Shown: one piece after another, positions 40,523 through 48,716 of the stretch | Numbering within the stretch: position 1 is the first letter of the stretch | Layout: each line of letters opens with the position of its first letter | Source: Bacteroidales bacterium | Lineage (GTDB): Bacteria > Bacteroidota > Bacteroidia > Bacteroidales > UBA1402 | NCBI GenBank assembly: GCA_028709215.1 | Contig: JAQVXI010000006.1 | Location: 1-64,000, forward strand | Direction of reading: 5' to 3' | Length of the DNA stretch: 64,000 nucleotides | The notes under the pieces: model-generated | The model's database searches: none | What the model was told of the DNA's origin: nothing | Seen by the model: only the letters and a program-made list of their open reading frames with translations | Translations under genes and position numbers: made by a program

Positions 40523-40738
40523 ATGTGTCTCGCTGCGCTCGAATGTGTTGCTCGCGTTGCTCGCAAATGTGTCGCCTTCGGCGAATGAAAGAGGATGTGT
40601 CTCGCTGCGCTCGAATGTGTTGCTCGCGATGCTCGCAAATGTGTCGCCTTCGGCGAATGAAAGAGGATGTGTCTCGCTGCGCTCGAATGTGTTGCTCGCG
40701 TTGCTCGCAAATGTGTCGCCTTCGGCGAATGAAAGAAG
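40523..40738. repeat. Three tandem 72-bp units of ATGTGT-linked hairpins (right copy)
   Basis: Three direct repeats with a period of exactly 72 bp, starting at 40523, 40595 and 40667. Each unit carries three hairpins: CTCGC-TGC-GCTCG, TTGCTCGC-GTT-GCTCGCAA and TCGCC-TTC-GGCGA, joined by AATGTGT. The second unit has GAT in place of GTT in the middle loop; the other differences are in the last bases of the third unit (AAGC instead of GAGG). This matches the plan of the left array and ends directly at the right cloverleaf. Long ORFs across it are an effect of the 72-bp (24-codon) period. Confidence 0.92.
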
Positions 40739-40874
40739 CAACGACGGGCGCATTGCGCGCACGCACGGAGGTCGGTGGTGTCTGTTTTTAAGTACAATGT
40801 GCGTCCGTGCGTGCGCTGTGTGGCGACAGGGTCGCCGCACGCTGGCCTTGCCAGCTGCAATGCGCCCGTCGTTG
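40739..40874. repeat. Cloverleaf-forming repeat, copy 2
   Basis: Same plan as copy 1. Closing stem CAACGACGGGCGCATTG at 40739-40755 with its complement at 40858-40874 (17 bp). Arm B 40757-40769 with 40804-40816 (13 perfect pairs). Arm C 40818-40827 with 40831-40840 (10 bp, one T-G; loop AGG). Arm D 40841-40846 with 40850-40855 (GCTGGC/GCCAGC, loop CTT). Compared with copy 1, the closing stem changes A-T to T-A, arm D changes two pairs and arm C swaps wobble and Watson-Crick pairs, always keeping pairing. The B loop (40770-40803) is unrelated. The tail also has GTCGTTGC and CGGCCTG (40894-40900). Confidence 0.85.
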
Positions 40875-40920
40875 CTGTCGTTGCGCCCGCAAACGGCCTG
40901 CTTTTTAAGCAATTCGACCG

Positions 40921-40990
40921 AAGGGCGACACATTTGAAATCGAAGATTTCAACACATTAAAAATCCGTAGGATTTTTACACATTCTTCTA
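40921..40990. repeat. Two hairpins with linkers in the opposite orientation
   Basis: TTGAAATC-GAA-GATTTCAA (40934-40952) and AAAAATCC-GTA-GGATTTTT (40959-40977) are separated and followed by ACACAT, the complement of the ATGTGT linker. They close the repeat region on the right, in inverted orientation relative to the arrays at 39822 and 40523. Confidence 0.8.
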
Positions 40991-40999
40991 AGTATCGGA

Positions 41000-41051
41000 T
41001 TAAACAAATGATTAATATGTTTGATTAAGTCAAAATAAGTGATTATAATTG
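41000..41051 (+). promoter_or_regulatory. Promoter and palindromic operator of the tetR-like gene
   Basis: -33 TTTG at 41020-41023, 20 bp, TATAATTG at 41044-41051 (one mismatch to TAnnTTTG). A palindrome TTAAaCAAA (41000-41008) ... TTTGaTTAA (41020-41028) with an ATTAAT centre overlaps the -33 box. Its place and size suit a TetR-type autorepressor site; binding is inferred. Confidence 0.55.
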
Positions 41052-41071
41052 CACCTTTAATGTGTGATGTG

Positions 41072-41743
41072 ATGAAAGAGAAGAAAGAGATGAAAGAGAA
41101 GCAAATGAAGCCCATGGAACTGGATGCGAGTACGGAGGAGAAGATTAAAGCTGCTGCGCGTGCGTTGTTTATTCGGAAGGGTTATGCGGCGACGCGGACT
41201 AGGGATATTGCAGAGGAGGCGGGGATCAATCTGGCCTTGTTGAACTATTATTATCGGAGTAAGGAGAAACTTTTTGATTTGATTCTGCTGGAGACCACGG
41301 TGGACTTTATGAAACAGTTGTCGGTCTTGCTGAACGATGCGCACAGTACGTTGGAGGAAAAGGTGGAACGGGTGACGGCGGGTTACATTGATTTTTTGAC
41401 GGCTGAACCACATGTGCCTATTTTTATGCTGAGTGAGATACGGAATCACTCGGGGCGTTTGTTTGAGCGGCTTGCGATGGGGCGCATGTTGAAAGACTCG
41501 GTTTTTATGAAGCAATACGAGGAAGCGGTTGCACAGGGTCGTGTGACGGAGACCAATCCGCTTCATTTTGTGATGAATTTGTTGAGTATGATTATTTTTC
41601 CCTTTGTTGGGAAAGAGTTGTTGCAACGACTGGTTGCGATGCAGGATGGGGCATTTGAACGAATGATGCAGGAGCGCAAACGGTTGATCCCTGTATGGAT
41701 TAAAATGATGTTTTCAAGAAATGAAAGCGAACAGATATTATAG
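41072..41743 (+). CDS. TetR/AcrR-family transcriptional regulator
   Basis: 223 residues from the ATG at 41072 (an ATG at 41060 is also possible and would be almost leaderless). Charged N-terminus (KEKKEMKEKQMK), then the TetR helix-turn-helix: KAAARALFIRKGYAATRTRD, IAEEAGINLALLNYYYRSKE. The C-terminal ligand/dimer domain contains EPHVPIFMLSEIRN. Its 3' end overlaps the first activase-like gene by 23 bases, so it is probably cotranscribed with the three genes that follow and regulates them and itself through the palindrome at 41000-41028. Confidence 0.88.
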   Translation: MKEKKEMKEKQMKPMELDASTEEKIKAAARALFIRKGYAATRTRDIAEEAGINLALLNYYYRSKEKLFDLILLETTVDFMKQLSVLLNDAHSTLEEKVERVTAGYIDFLTAEPHVPIFMLSEIRNHSGRLFERLAMGRMLKDSVFMKQYEEAVAQGRVTETNPLHFVMNLLSMIIFPFVGKELLQRLVAMQDGAFERMMQERKRLIPVWIKMMFSRNESEQIL

Positions 41744-42500
41744 GATAGGATTGGATATCGGATCCACGACGCTGAAATTGGTCGTTTTGGATGAAGGAGA
41801 TCATATTGTGTATAAGAACTACGTGCGACACAACGCAGATGTTACGAAGGTGCTTTTGGCCGAGTTGGATGCGTTGACATTTTTGGATGCGGACGTTCGG
41901 ATCAACATCACCGGGTCGGCAGGGATGGGAGTGGCAGAGCGACTGAATGCGTCGTTTACACAAGAAGTGATTGCGGCCATTGAGGTCATCAAACGCTTTT
42001 ATTCCGGGACGCATACCATGATTGATTTGGGAGGGGAAGATGCCAAAATCGTTTTTTTTGAAGAAGGACGTTTGCCGGATATTCGCATGAACGGATCTTG
42101 TGCCGGGGGAACGGGGGCATTTATTGATCAAATGGCCGATTTGCTGCATGTATCCCTTTCTGAGATGGCGGTGTTGGCTGAAGCTTCCAACAAAACCCAT
42201 CACGTGGCTTCGAGGTGTGGGGTGTTTGCCAAAACGGATGTGCAGAATCTGATCGCCCGCAACGTGCCCAAAGCGGATATTGCGATGTCGGTTTTTCAAA
42301 CGGTTGCCATGCAGGCGATTACTTCATTGGTGCATGGCAACAACATACGAGCCAACGTGCTGTGCATTGGAGGGCCGTTGACGTTTATTCCGGCGTTGCG
42401 GCAGCAGTTTAGGCAGTTGCTTGACTTGGAGGAGGATGAACTGGTTTTGCCGGAGAATAGTGCGTTTTTTCCGGCTTTGGGATGTGCTTTACTCATTTGA
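41721..42500 (+). CDS. Acyl-CoA dehydratase activase (BcrA/BadF/HgdC-type ATPase)
   Basis: 259 residues, one ASKHA ATPase domain: YRIGLDIGSTTLKLVVLDEG, MIDLGGEDAKIVFF, NGSCAGGTGAFIDQMA, and HHVASRCGVFAKTDVQNLIA. The Cys in CAGGTG and in SRCGVFA match the two Cys that bridge a [4Fe-4S] cluster between subunits in HgdC-type activators. These use ATP to push electrons at very low potential into 2-hydroxyacyl-CoA dehydratases or benzoyl-CoA reductases. It ends in TGA followed by one codon and the ATG of the next gene, in the same frame. Confidence 0.85.
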   Translation: MKANRYYRIGLDIGSTTLKLVVLDEGDHIVYKNYVRHNADVTKVLLAELDALTFLDADVRINITGSAGMGVAERLNASFTQEVIAAIEVIKRFYSGTHTMIDLGGEDAKIVFFEEGRLPDIRMNGSCAGGTGAFIDQMADLLHVSLSEMAVLAEASNKTHHVASRCGVFAKTDVQNLIARNVPKADIAMSVFQTVAMQAITSLVHGNNIRANVLCIGGPLTFIPALRQQFRQLLDLEEDELVLPENSAFFPALGCALLI

Positions 42501-42503
42501 CGC

Positions 42504-44732
42504 ATGGAAACGAAGACACATAGCATTCAGCAATTGCAAGCGCTTTTGAGGAAAACCGACGGTGCCTCTGTACGAGGCAGCGGTTTACAGCCTTTGTTTG
42601 AGAACGAGGTGGACTATTGGAAATGGAAATCCGAGCGCAACGTAAAACACCTATTCCATCCGGATGTGAAGGAAGGGGGTGAAACGCGTTTCGAAGGGCC
42701 TCTTTTTTTGGGCATTGACAGTGGTTCGACCACGACCAAGATTTTGATTCTCGACCAAAACGAGTCGATCGTTTTTCATTATTATGCGGCCAATCAGGGC
42801 AACTCGCTGCAAAAAGTGGCGGAAGGATTGAGGCTGTTTCGCACACAATGTCGTGCGCAGGGCATTGATCCTCACATTCAGGCTTCCTGCTCGACCGGTT
42901 ACGGCGAGGAATTGATCAAACAAGCCTTCAATCTGGATGCGGGCATCGTCGAAACCATGGCGCACCTGCAGGGGGCACAGTGGGTTCAGCCCCAGGTCTC
43001 GTTTATTCTGGACATTGGGGGGCAGGATATGAAAAGCATTTTTGTACGCGACGGTGTGATTGCAAACATCGAACTCAACGAAGCCTGTTCGTCCGGTTGC
43101 GGTTCGTTTTTGCAAAATTTTGCTTCCGTCATGCATTTGTCGATGGACGAATTTTCGAAAAAAGCCTGTCTGGCTCAATATCCGGCCGATCTGGGTACAC
43201 GCTGTACGGTATTTATGAATTCAAAAGTGAAGCAAAGCCTGCGGGAAAATGCTTCGATGGGAGATATTGCGGCGGGTCTGGCGTATTCGGTGGTCAAAAA
43301 CTGCCTATTTAAGGTCTTGAAAATAAACAATCTTAATGCCTTGGGTGACGCCATTGTGGTGCAAGGGGGCACGTTCCGCAACGATGCGGTTTATCGCGCG
43401 TTGGAACGGCTGAGCGGCAAGCAGGTTGCGTCGACCGACCGTCCTGAATTGATGGGCGCGTTGGGGGCAGCCTTGTATGCCAAAAAACAACGTCAGCCGT
43501 TGGGCGAAGGACGTGCGGTGGTCTTTGAACCGGTTTTTGAAACCCGTGAAATGCATTGCAAAGGCTGTACCAATCAATGCGAAGTGTTGCGGTTTTCCTT
43601 TGAGAACGGCAACGTCTGTTATTCGGGAAACAAATGCGAAAAGCAGTTCCATTCGAAGCAAGAGGTTTCGGTCAAGGGGAGGAATTTTTTTGAGGAAAAA
43701 AATCGTGTGTTGTTTGAACGTGGCGCTCGGACGCGTACGGGGACCCTGCGCATTGGCATCCCAAGGGTGTTGAATTTGTTCGAGAATTTCCCATTTTGGC
43801 ATACGTTGTTTGAAGGTTGTGGATGGGAGGTTGTTTTATCGCCCGAAAGCACCATGACGTTGTATCAGAAAGGCATTTCGTCGGTGATGAGTGATAATGT
43901 GTGTTTTCCGGCCAAACTGGCTCATGGCCACATTCTTGCACTTGTGGATGTGGGGGTGGATCGAATTTTTTATCCCATTGTCCCCAAAGATCGAATGGAG
44001 CTGGACGGCAGCTGCAATTCCTTCAACTGTCCGGTGGTCAGCGGGTACCCGGAGGTGCTGCGTTCGGCCATCGATACCGAAGAACGTTTTGGCATCCCCT
44101 TTGACAAGCCGATCATGACCTTAAGCAACCCAAAGACGCTAAGGGAACAGTGTTTCCGCTATGCATCACAGTTTGGAGTGGATGCCTCGCGGTTTGAAAG
44201 AGCCTTTGAAGCGGCCTGTCGGGAGCGAGACCAATACAATCGTTTGTTTGTGGAAGCACAGCAGGCCTTGTTGCAGCAATGTGTGCGCAACGGTTCCCTG
44301 GCCTTTGTGGTGGCTGGACGTCCGTACCATGCCGATTTGCTTGTAAATCAGAAGATTGGTAAGATACTTTCCGATTTGGGTGTGCATGCATTTACCGAGG
44401 ACGTTTTTCGGGTTCCAAGCAGCGGAAACCGTCCGAACGGGTGGAAGGATTTGAACCTCGTTTCCCAGTGGTCGTATCCCAATCGAGTGCTGAAGGCGGC
44501 GATGGAAGTGGCAAAAATGCCCTGGAACGTGCAATTGCTTCAGCTCAACTCATTCGGCTGCGGACCAGATTCCTTTCTGATGGAGGAAGTTACAGCGCTT
44601 TTGGGACAGGCGGGAAAAAACCACACCATCCTTCGCATCGATGAGATATCCAGTTCCGGTTCCATTCGATTGAGATTGAGGAGTCTGATTGAGAGTTTAA
44701 TTCAAATCCATCATGCAAACAACGGATTATAA
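42504..44732 (+). CDS. Second activase ATPase with DUF2229 domain
   Basis: 742 residues. Residues about 65-325 form a second ASKHA/BcrAD domain (LFLGIDSGSTTTKILILDQN, ILDIGGQDMKSIFVRDG, NEACSSGCGSFLQNFA, GTRCTVFMNSKVKQ with both cluster Cys). After a Cys-rich link (EMHCKGCTNQCEV, CYSGNKCEKQF), residues about 410-640 match DUF2229: RIGIPRVLNLFENFPFWHTL, MSDNVCFPAKLAHGHI, FVVAGRPYHADLLVNQKIGK. It shares a frame with the gene before it (3 bp gap) and overlaps the next by 20 bases. The three together match the order of a ~1400-residue activase-related protein. Confidence 0.82.
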   Translation: METKTHSIQQLQALLRKTDGASVRGSGLQPLFENEVDYWKWKSERNVKHLFHPDVKEGGETRFEGPLFLGIDSGSTTTKILILDQNESIVFHYYAANQGNSLQKVAEGLRLFRTQCRAQGIDPHIQASCSTGYGEELIKQAFNLDAGIVETMAHLQGAQWVQPQVSFILDIGGQDMKSIFVRDGVIANIELNEACSSGCGSFLQNFASVMHLSMDEFSKKACLAQYPADLGTRCTVFMNSKVKQSLRENASMGDIAAGLAYSVVKNCLFKVLKINNLNALGDAIVVQGGTFRNDAVYRALERLSGKQVASTDRPELMGALGAALYAKKQRQPLGEGRAVVFEPVFETREMHCKGCTNQCEVLRFSFENGNVCYSGNKCEKQFHSKQEVSVKGRNFFEEKNRVLFERGARTRTGTLRIGIPRVLNLFENFPFWHTLFEGCGWEVVLSPESTMTLYQKGISSVMSDNVCFPAKLAHGHILALVDVGVDRIFYPIVPKDRMELDGSCNSFNCPVVSGYPEVLRSAIDTEERFGIPFDKPIMTLSNPKTLREQCFRYASQFGVDASRFERAFEAACRERDQYNRLFVEAQQALLQQCVRNGSLAFVVAGRPYHADLLVNQKIGKILSDLGVHAFTEDVFRVPSSGNRPNGWKDLNLVSQWSYPNRVLKAAMEVAKMPWNVQLLQLNSFGCGPDSFLMEEVTALLGQAGKNHTILRIDEISSSGSIRLRLRSLIESLIQIHHANNGL

Positions 44733-45963
44733 AGGCTATGAGGCCGTTTTTGGGAAGGAAGATCGGGGTAAAACGGTGTTGATCCCCTGGTTTACCGATT
44801 TTTTGTCGCCCATGATTCCGGCCATCGCATCCTTGGCCGGGTATACCTTTGTCAACTGCCCCAAAACCTCCAAAAAGTCTGCCGATGTAGGTCTGATGTA
44901 TGGCAACAATGAGGTTTGTTATCCGGCTACCCTGGTCTTGGGTGACCTGATTGCCGAGATACAAACCGGTCGATATCCGCTGGATCAACTGGCTGTGGCC
45001 ATCACACAAACGGGGGGTCAATGCCGGGCGACCAATTACATTGCACACATCAAGAACGGCTTGAAAAATGCGGGTTACGGTCAGATTCCTGTGATCGCAA
45101 TTGCCTTTGGCGGGGTACACAACAACCGGCAACCGGGTTTTCGTTTGCCGCTTCGTAAGATCTTTCATGCAGCACTGAATGGGTTGTTGTTTGGGGATGC
45201 GATGGGTACGTTGCTGAACGCCTCTGTCGTACGGGAGCGGAACAAGGGGGATAGCAAGCAGGTCTTTGATGCGTATTTGTACAGGGCTGAGCAGTTGATT
45301 CGAGCAAAACAAGCCAAGCAGTTGCCGAATTTGTTGGAGGAGGCGGTGGACGATTTCAATCGCATTGAGGTGATCGAGGATCGAACGTACGAGCGTATTG
45401 GCTTGTTGGGAGAAATCTTTGTGAAATACAATTCGTATGGACAGGCGCACCTGACGCAGTGGCTGCAGGATCAAGGCGTGGAAGTGGTGCTGCCTTCGAT
45501 GGGTTCGTTTTTTATGCAGATGTTTGTAAATGCGCGTGTCAATGCACGAAACGGCCTGGAACACACGGGGTGGATCAAGCGTGCTGGGCTGGCCGGGCTT
45601 TGCCGGTATTTCGATTCAAAAATGATTCGTTTCGACCGCATCATGCAGTGCTCGCGTTACTATACAGCCCGCGAGGACATCGCTGCCATCGCCCGGGATG
45701 CGGAGCAGGTGATCGATTTGTCCCATCAGTTTGGCGAGGGCTGGTTGATTGCAGGCGAAGTGGCTCAGTTTGTAAAGAAGGGCATATACCGGGTGGTCTG
45801 TGTGCAACCCTTTGGATGCATCGCCAATCACGTGGTGGCAAAAGGCATTGAGCGTCGGCTCAAACGCGAGCACCCTGGGTTGAGCCTGTTGTTTCTTGAC
45901 ATTGACGGAGGAATGGCGGCTGTCAATTTGCAAAATCGATTGAAGTTTCTGTTGACAGACTGA
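44713..45963 (+). CDS. 2-hydroxyglutaryl-CoA dehydratase D-component-like protein
   Basis: 416 residues. C-terminal module of the activase-related family: VLIPWFTDFLSPMIPAIASL, NNEVCYPATLVLGDLIAEIQ, TQTGGQCRATNYIAHIKNGL, and VVCVQPFGCIANHVVAKGIE with LSLLFLDIDGGMAAVNL at the end. Several conserved Cys could hold an Fe-S cluster. The frame differs by +1 from the previous gene and the start lies in its last 20 bases, so the split is by overlap, not by an intergenic gap. Substrate unknown; I see no separate dehydratase subunit genes. Confidence 0.8.
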   Translation: MQTTDYKGYEAVFGKEDRGKTVLIPWFTDFLSPMIPAIASLAGYTFVNCPKTSKKSADVGLMYGNNEVCYPATLVLGDLIAEIQTGRYPLDQLAVAITQTGGQCRATNYIAHIKNGLKNAGYGQIPVIAIAFGGVHNNRQPGFRLPLRKIFHAALNGLLFGDAMGTLLNASVVRERNKGDSKQVFDAYLYRAEQLIRAKQAKQLPNLLEEAVDDFNRIEVIEDRTYERIGLLGEIFVKYNSYGQAHLTQWLQDQGVEVVLPSMGSFFMQMFVNARVNARNGLEHTGWIKRAGLAGLCRYFDSKMIRFDRIMQCSRYYTAREDIAAIARDAEQVIDLSHQFGEGWLIAGEVAQFVKKGIYRVVCVQPFGCIANHVVAKGIERRLKREHPGLSLLFLDIDGGMAAVNLQNRLKFLLTD

Positions 45964-45984
45964 GGGATATTGTATGCTTATCGG

Positions 45985-45992
45985 TATTTTTG
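45985..45992 (+). promoter_or_regulatory. -7 box of the PL11 lyase gene
   Basis: TATTTTTG 18 bp before the ATG at 46011. No -33 TTTG is at the right distance. It separates the lyase from the activase-like operon. Confidence 0.5.
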
Positions 45993-46010
45993 AGGCAAAA
46001 TATACAAGAG

Positions 46011-48476
46011 ATGAATCGAATGATGTGGGTCGTGGGTTTGTTGCTGCTTGCTGGTTTGGTTTCGGCAAGACAAAAAGAGTCGCTAAACCGGGCCGTGGTT
46101 GCTGTACGCCAGGCGGATGGATCGGTTTTTGTGAGTTGGCGTTTGCTCGAAAGCGATCCGTCCACCATCACATTTGATGTATATCGGGCTGCGGAAGGTG
46201 GAGAGCCGGTCAAGTTGAACGAGAGACCCATCGACCGGCATACCTGGTTTTTGGATTCCATCGAGGTGCCGACCGGATCGCTCACCTATTTTGTGGAAGG
46301 AGAGGCTGCCATTGTTGGACGTACGGCACAACCGTATCTTTCTGTACCCTTACAGATTCCGCCGGATGGATCCGTCGATGGTCGACCGTATTCGTATACG
46401 GCAAACGATGCCTCCGTTGGAGATCTGGACGGTGACGGGAGCTATGAAATTGTCCTTAAATGGGAGCCTTCGATGACCCGAAATCCGCCTCAAAAGGGCT
46501 TGACCGGGCTGCAAATTTTGGATGCCTACAAGATGGATGGAACGCTGTTGTGGCGCATAAATTTGGGCAAAAACATTCGGGCCGGTGCTGCTTATACACA
46601 GTTTTTGGTGTATGATTTTGACGGAGACGGTAAGGCTGAGATGCTGTGCAAAACGGCCGATGGCACGGTGGATGGTTTGGGTACGGTACTTGGTGATGCT
46701 TCGAAGGATTGGCGTACGCTGGATCCGGAGTCACCGATGTACGGCAAGATTGTGGATGGCCCCGAGTATCTAACGGTGTTTGACGGTGTAACGGGCCAGG
46801 CGTTGGCTACCGCCGAATACATTCCTACGCGTTATCCCTTGGACGGATGGGGTGGCAGCGGCGGAAACGGGGGCAACGATGGGACGGGTGGCCGTTCCGA
46901 TCGTTTCACGGCCGGTGTTGCGTTTTTGGATGGGCAGCGTCCCAGTGCCGTGTTTGTGCGTGGCTGGTATGGACGGACGGTGGTAGCGGCCTGGGATTAT
47001 CGGGAGGGAGTACTTCGTTCCCGTTGGGTGTTTGATTCGATGGATGCTTCCCATCCGTATTCGGGTCAGGGAAACCACAGCATCGCGGTAGCCGATGTGG
47101 ATGGGGATGGAAAGGATGAGTTTTGTGTGGGTGCCATGACCTTGGATGATGATGGTACGGGTTTGTATACTACGGGTTTGCGGCATGGCGATGCCTTGCA
47201 TTTGGCCGATATGGATCCGAGTCGTCCCGGACTGGAAATATTTGGTGTGCACGAGAACGAAGGAAAAACGGTGGCATTGCAAACGCCGGGAGTGGCGCTG
47301 TTTGATGCGGCAACCGGAGAAGTTCTTTTTGGCATCGGCCCGGGTGTGGATGTGGGCCGGGGCGTCGCTGCGGATATTGATCCCAGGCATCCGGGTTTTG
47401 AAAACTGGGGCGGCCCGGGTGGATTGAGGGATGTAAAAGGAAATACGATTGCACAGAAAACACCTTCAAGTACCAATTTTCTGGTTTGGTGGGACGGGAA
47501 TTTGACCCGTGAATTGTTGGACCGCAACCGGATTGATCTATGGGATTGGAATGCAGAAACAACCCGCAATCTGTTGACGGCCGAGGGTTGTGTCTCCAAC
47601 AATGGCACCAAAGCAACCCCTTGTCTATCTGCCGATCTATTGGGCGATTGGCGCGAAGAGGTGATCTGGCGTACGGCGGACAATTCGGAATTGCGGATTT
47701 ATACGACCGTCTTGCCGACCGATTTCCGAATGCCGTGTTTGATGGAAGATCCAACGTATCGTTTGGGAGTTGCTTGGCAGAATGTGGGTTACAATCAACC
47801 GCCGCATGTGGGTTACACCCTTGGCTTGCCCAATGGGCAAAGGCTCTATCACGATGATTTCAGCAACGGATTGAAGGATTGGGTCGTTGAATCCAGTTCT
47901 GATTCGACGCGCATTCGGGTGGAAGACAAGCGATTGGATGTGGTTGCTCCCAAGGGACTTACCTTATGGTACAAGCGGCCGTTGGAGGGCGATGTGCGCA
48001 TTTCGTTTGAGGCGCTGCTCGTCGATGAGGGAGGATCGTATGATCGGGTAAGCGATTTGAATTGTTTTTGGATGGCGCAGGATCCGGCGCATCCCGAGGA
48101 TTTTTTTGCCCGTACTGCCTGGCGTGCGGGTGTGTTTGGCCGGTATTACAGTTTGAATATGTATTACGTGGGTTATGGCGGTAACCACAATTCAACCACG
48201 CGTTTCCGGCGATACAATGGTGATTTTGAGGCGTTTCAGCAGGAAGGAAAACGACCGGAGATCATACAGGAATACACGGATTCTGCGCATTTGATTCGCC
48301 CCAATACATGGCATCGCGTTGAGATTTGCATGGAGGGCAATCGAGTCAGTTATTGGATGAACGGGCAGCGCATCTTTGATTGCATGGATGAGGTTCCGTA
48401 TAAAAAGGGTTATTTTGGCATCCGAACGACTCAAAATCATATGAAAATACGGAATTTTGGTGTATATTATGACTGA
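46011..48476 (+). CDS. Rhamnogalacturonan lyase, PL11, with DUF6250-like domain
   Basis: 821 residues from MNRMMWVVGLLLLAGLVSAR, a signal peptide. The central 600 residues match polysaccharide lyase family 11 (YesW/YesX type), an eight-bladed propeller that cleaves the rhamnogalacturonan I backbone of pectin: NDASVGDLDGDGSYEIVLKW, FDGDGKAEMLCKTADGTVDG, ADVDGDGKDEFCVGAMTLDD and LGDWREEVIWRTADNSELRI. The DxDGDG loops bind Ca2+. The last 210 residues (DDFSNGLKDWVVESS ... NFGVYYD) form a lectin-like beta-sandwich, probably DUF6250, likely a carbohydrate-binding aid. No T9SS or SusCD genes are adjacent. Confidence 0.9.
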   Translation: MNRMMWVVGLLLLAGLVSARQKESLNRAVVAVRQADGSVFVSWRLLESDPSTITFDVYRAAEGGEPVKLNERPIDRHTWFLDSIEVPTGSLTYFVEGEAAIVGRTAQPYLSVPLQIPPDGSVDGRPYSYTANDASVGDLDGDGSYEIVLKWEPSMTRNPPQKGLTGLQILDAYKMDGTLLWRINLGKNIRAGAAYTQFLVYDFDGDGKAEMLCKTADGTVDGLGTVLGDASKDWRTLDPESPMYGKIVDGPEYLTVFDGVTGQALATAEYIPTRYPLDGWGGSGGNGGNDGTGGRSDRFTAGVAFLDGQRPSAVFVRGWYGRTVVAAWDYREGVLRSRWVFDSMDASHPYSGQGNHSIAVADVDGDGKDEFCVGAMTLDDDGTGLYTTGLRHGDALHLADMDPSRPGLEIFGVHENEGKTVALQTPGVALFDAATGEVLFGIGPGVDVGRGVAADIDPRHPGFENWGGPGGLRDVKGNTIAQKTPSSTNFLVWWDGNLTRELLDRNRIDLWDWNAETTRNLLTAEGCVSNNGTKATPCLSADLLGDWREEVIWRTADNSELRIYTTVLPTDFRMPCLMEDPTYRLGVAWQNVGYNQPPHVGYTLGLPNGQRLYHDDFSNGLKDWVVESSSDSTRIRVEDKRLDVVAPKGLTLWYKRPLEGDVRISFEALLVDEGGSYDRVSDLNCFWMAQDPAHPEDFFARTAWRAGVFGRYYSLNMYYVGYGGNHNSTTRFRRYNGDFEAFQQEGKRPEIIQEYTDSAHLIRPNTWHRVEICMEGNRVSYWMNGQRIFDCMDEVPYKKGYFGIRTTQNHMKIRNFGVYYD

Positions 48477-48492
48477 AATACCATTCAAATAT

Positions 48493-48716
48493 ATGCTCTC
48501 AATGACGGATGAGGCGTTGGCTAAGCGGATTGGCGCTTTTGTTCGGCATCATCGTATGGAGCAACACAAAACACAGGAAGAGCTACATTGATGCAAGTTT
48601 TAAGGGTTTTGGATCAATTGAATGTTTTTGAGGCTTTTGAAATAAAAGAATCCATTCGGCCGTTGGTGCTGCTTGAGGCGCAAAAAGCGAAGCGACAACG
48701 GGTTCGAAAAAAATAA
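48493..48716 (+). pseudogene. Decayed HipB-like antitoxin
   Basis: The first part reads MLSMTDEALAKRIGAFVRHH then RMEQHKTQEEL and stops at a TGA (48590-48592). This is the start of a HipB-type XRE helix-turn-helix. One frame over, from about 48589, the sequence continues LMQVLRVLDQLNVFEAFEIK then ESIRPLVLLEAQKAKRQRVR, which is the usual HipB C-terminus. The middle of the helix-turn-helix is missing, so an internal deletion and frame change inactivated it. An ATG at 48469 overlaps the PL11 stop. Confidence 0.75.

Noticed and set aside
40022..40937. Protein-coding ORFs across the repeat region (97-173 codons, both strands)
   Set aside because: They exist because the 72-bp period keeps frames open; the peptides are repeated arbitrary words and cross the tRNA and hairpins.
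40936..40977. REP element of the RAYT transposase type
   Set aside because: One loop contains GTAG, but the tetranucleotide is not at the foot of the stem, other modules lack it, and no RAYT transposase is in the window.
39822..40990. CRISPR array
   Set aside because: The repeats are tandem hairpin modules with short constant linkers, not 28-37-bp repeats with unique spacers of similar length, and no cas genes are present.
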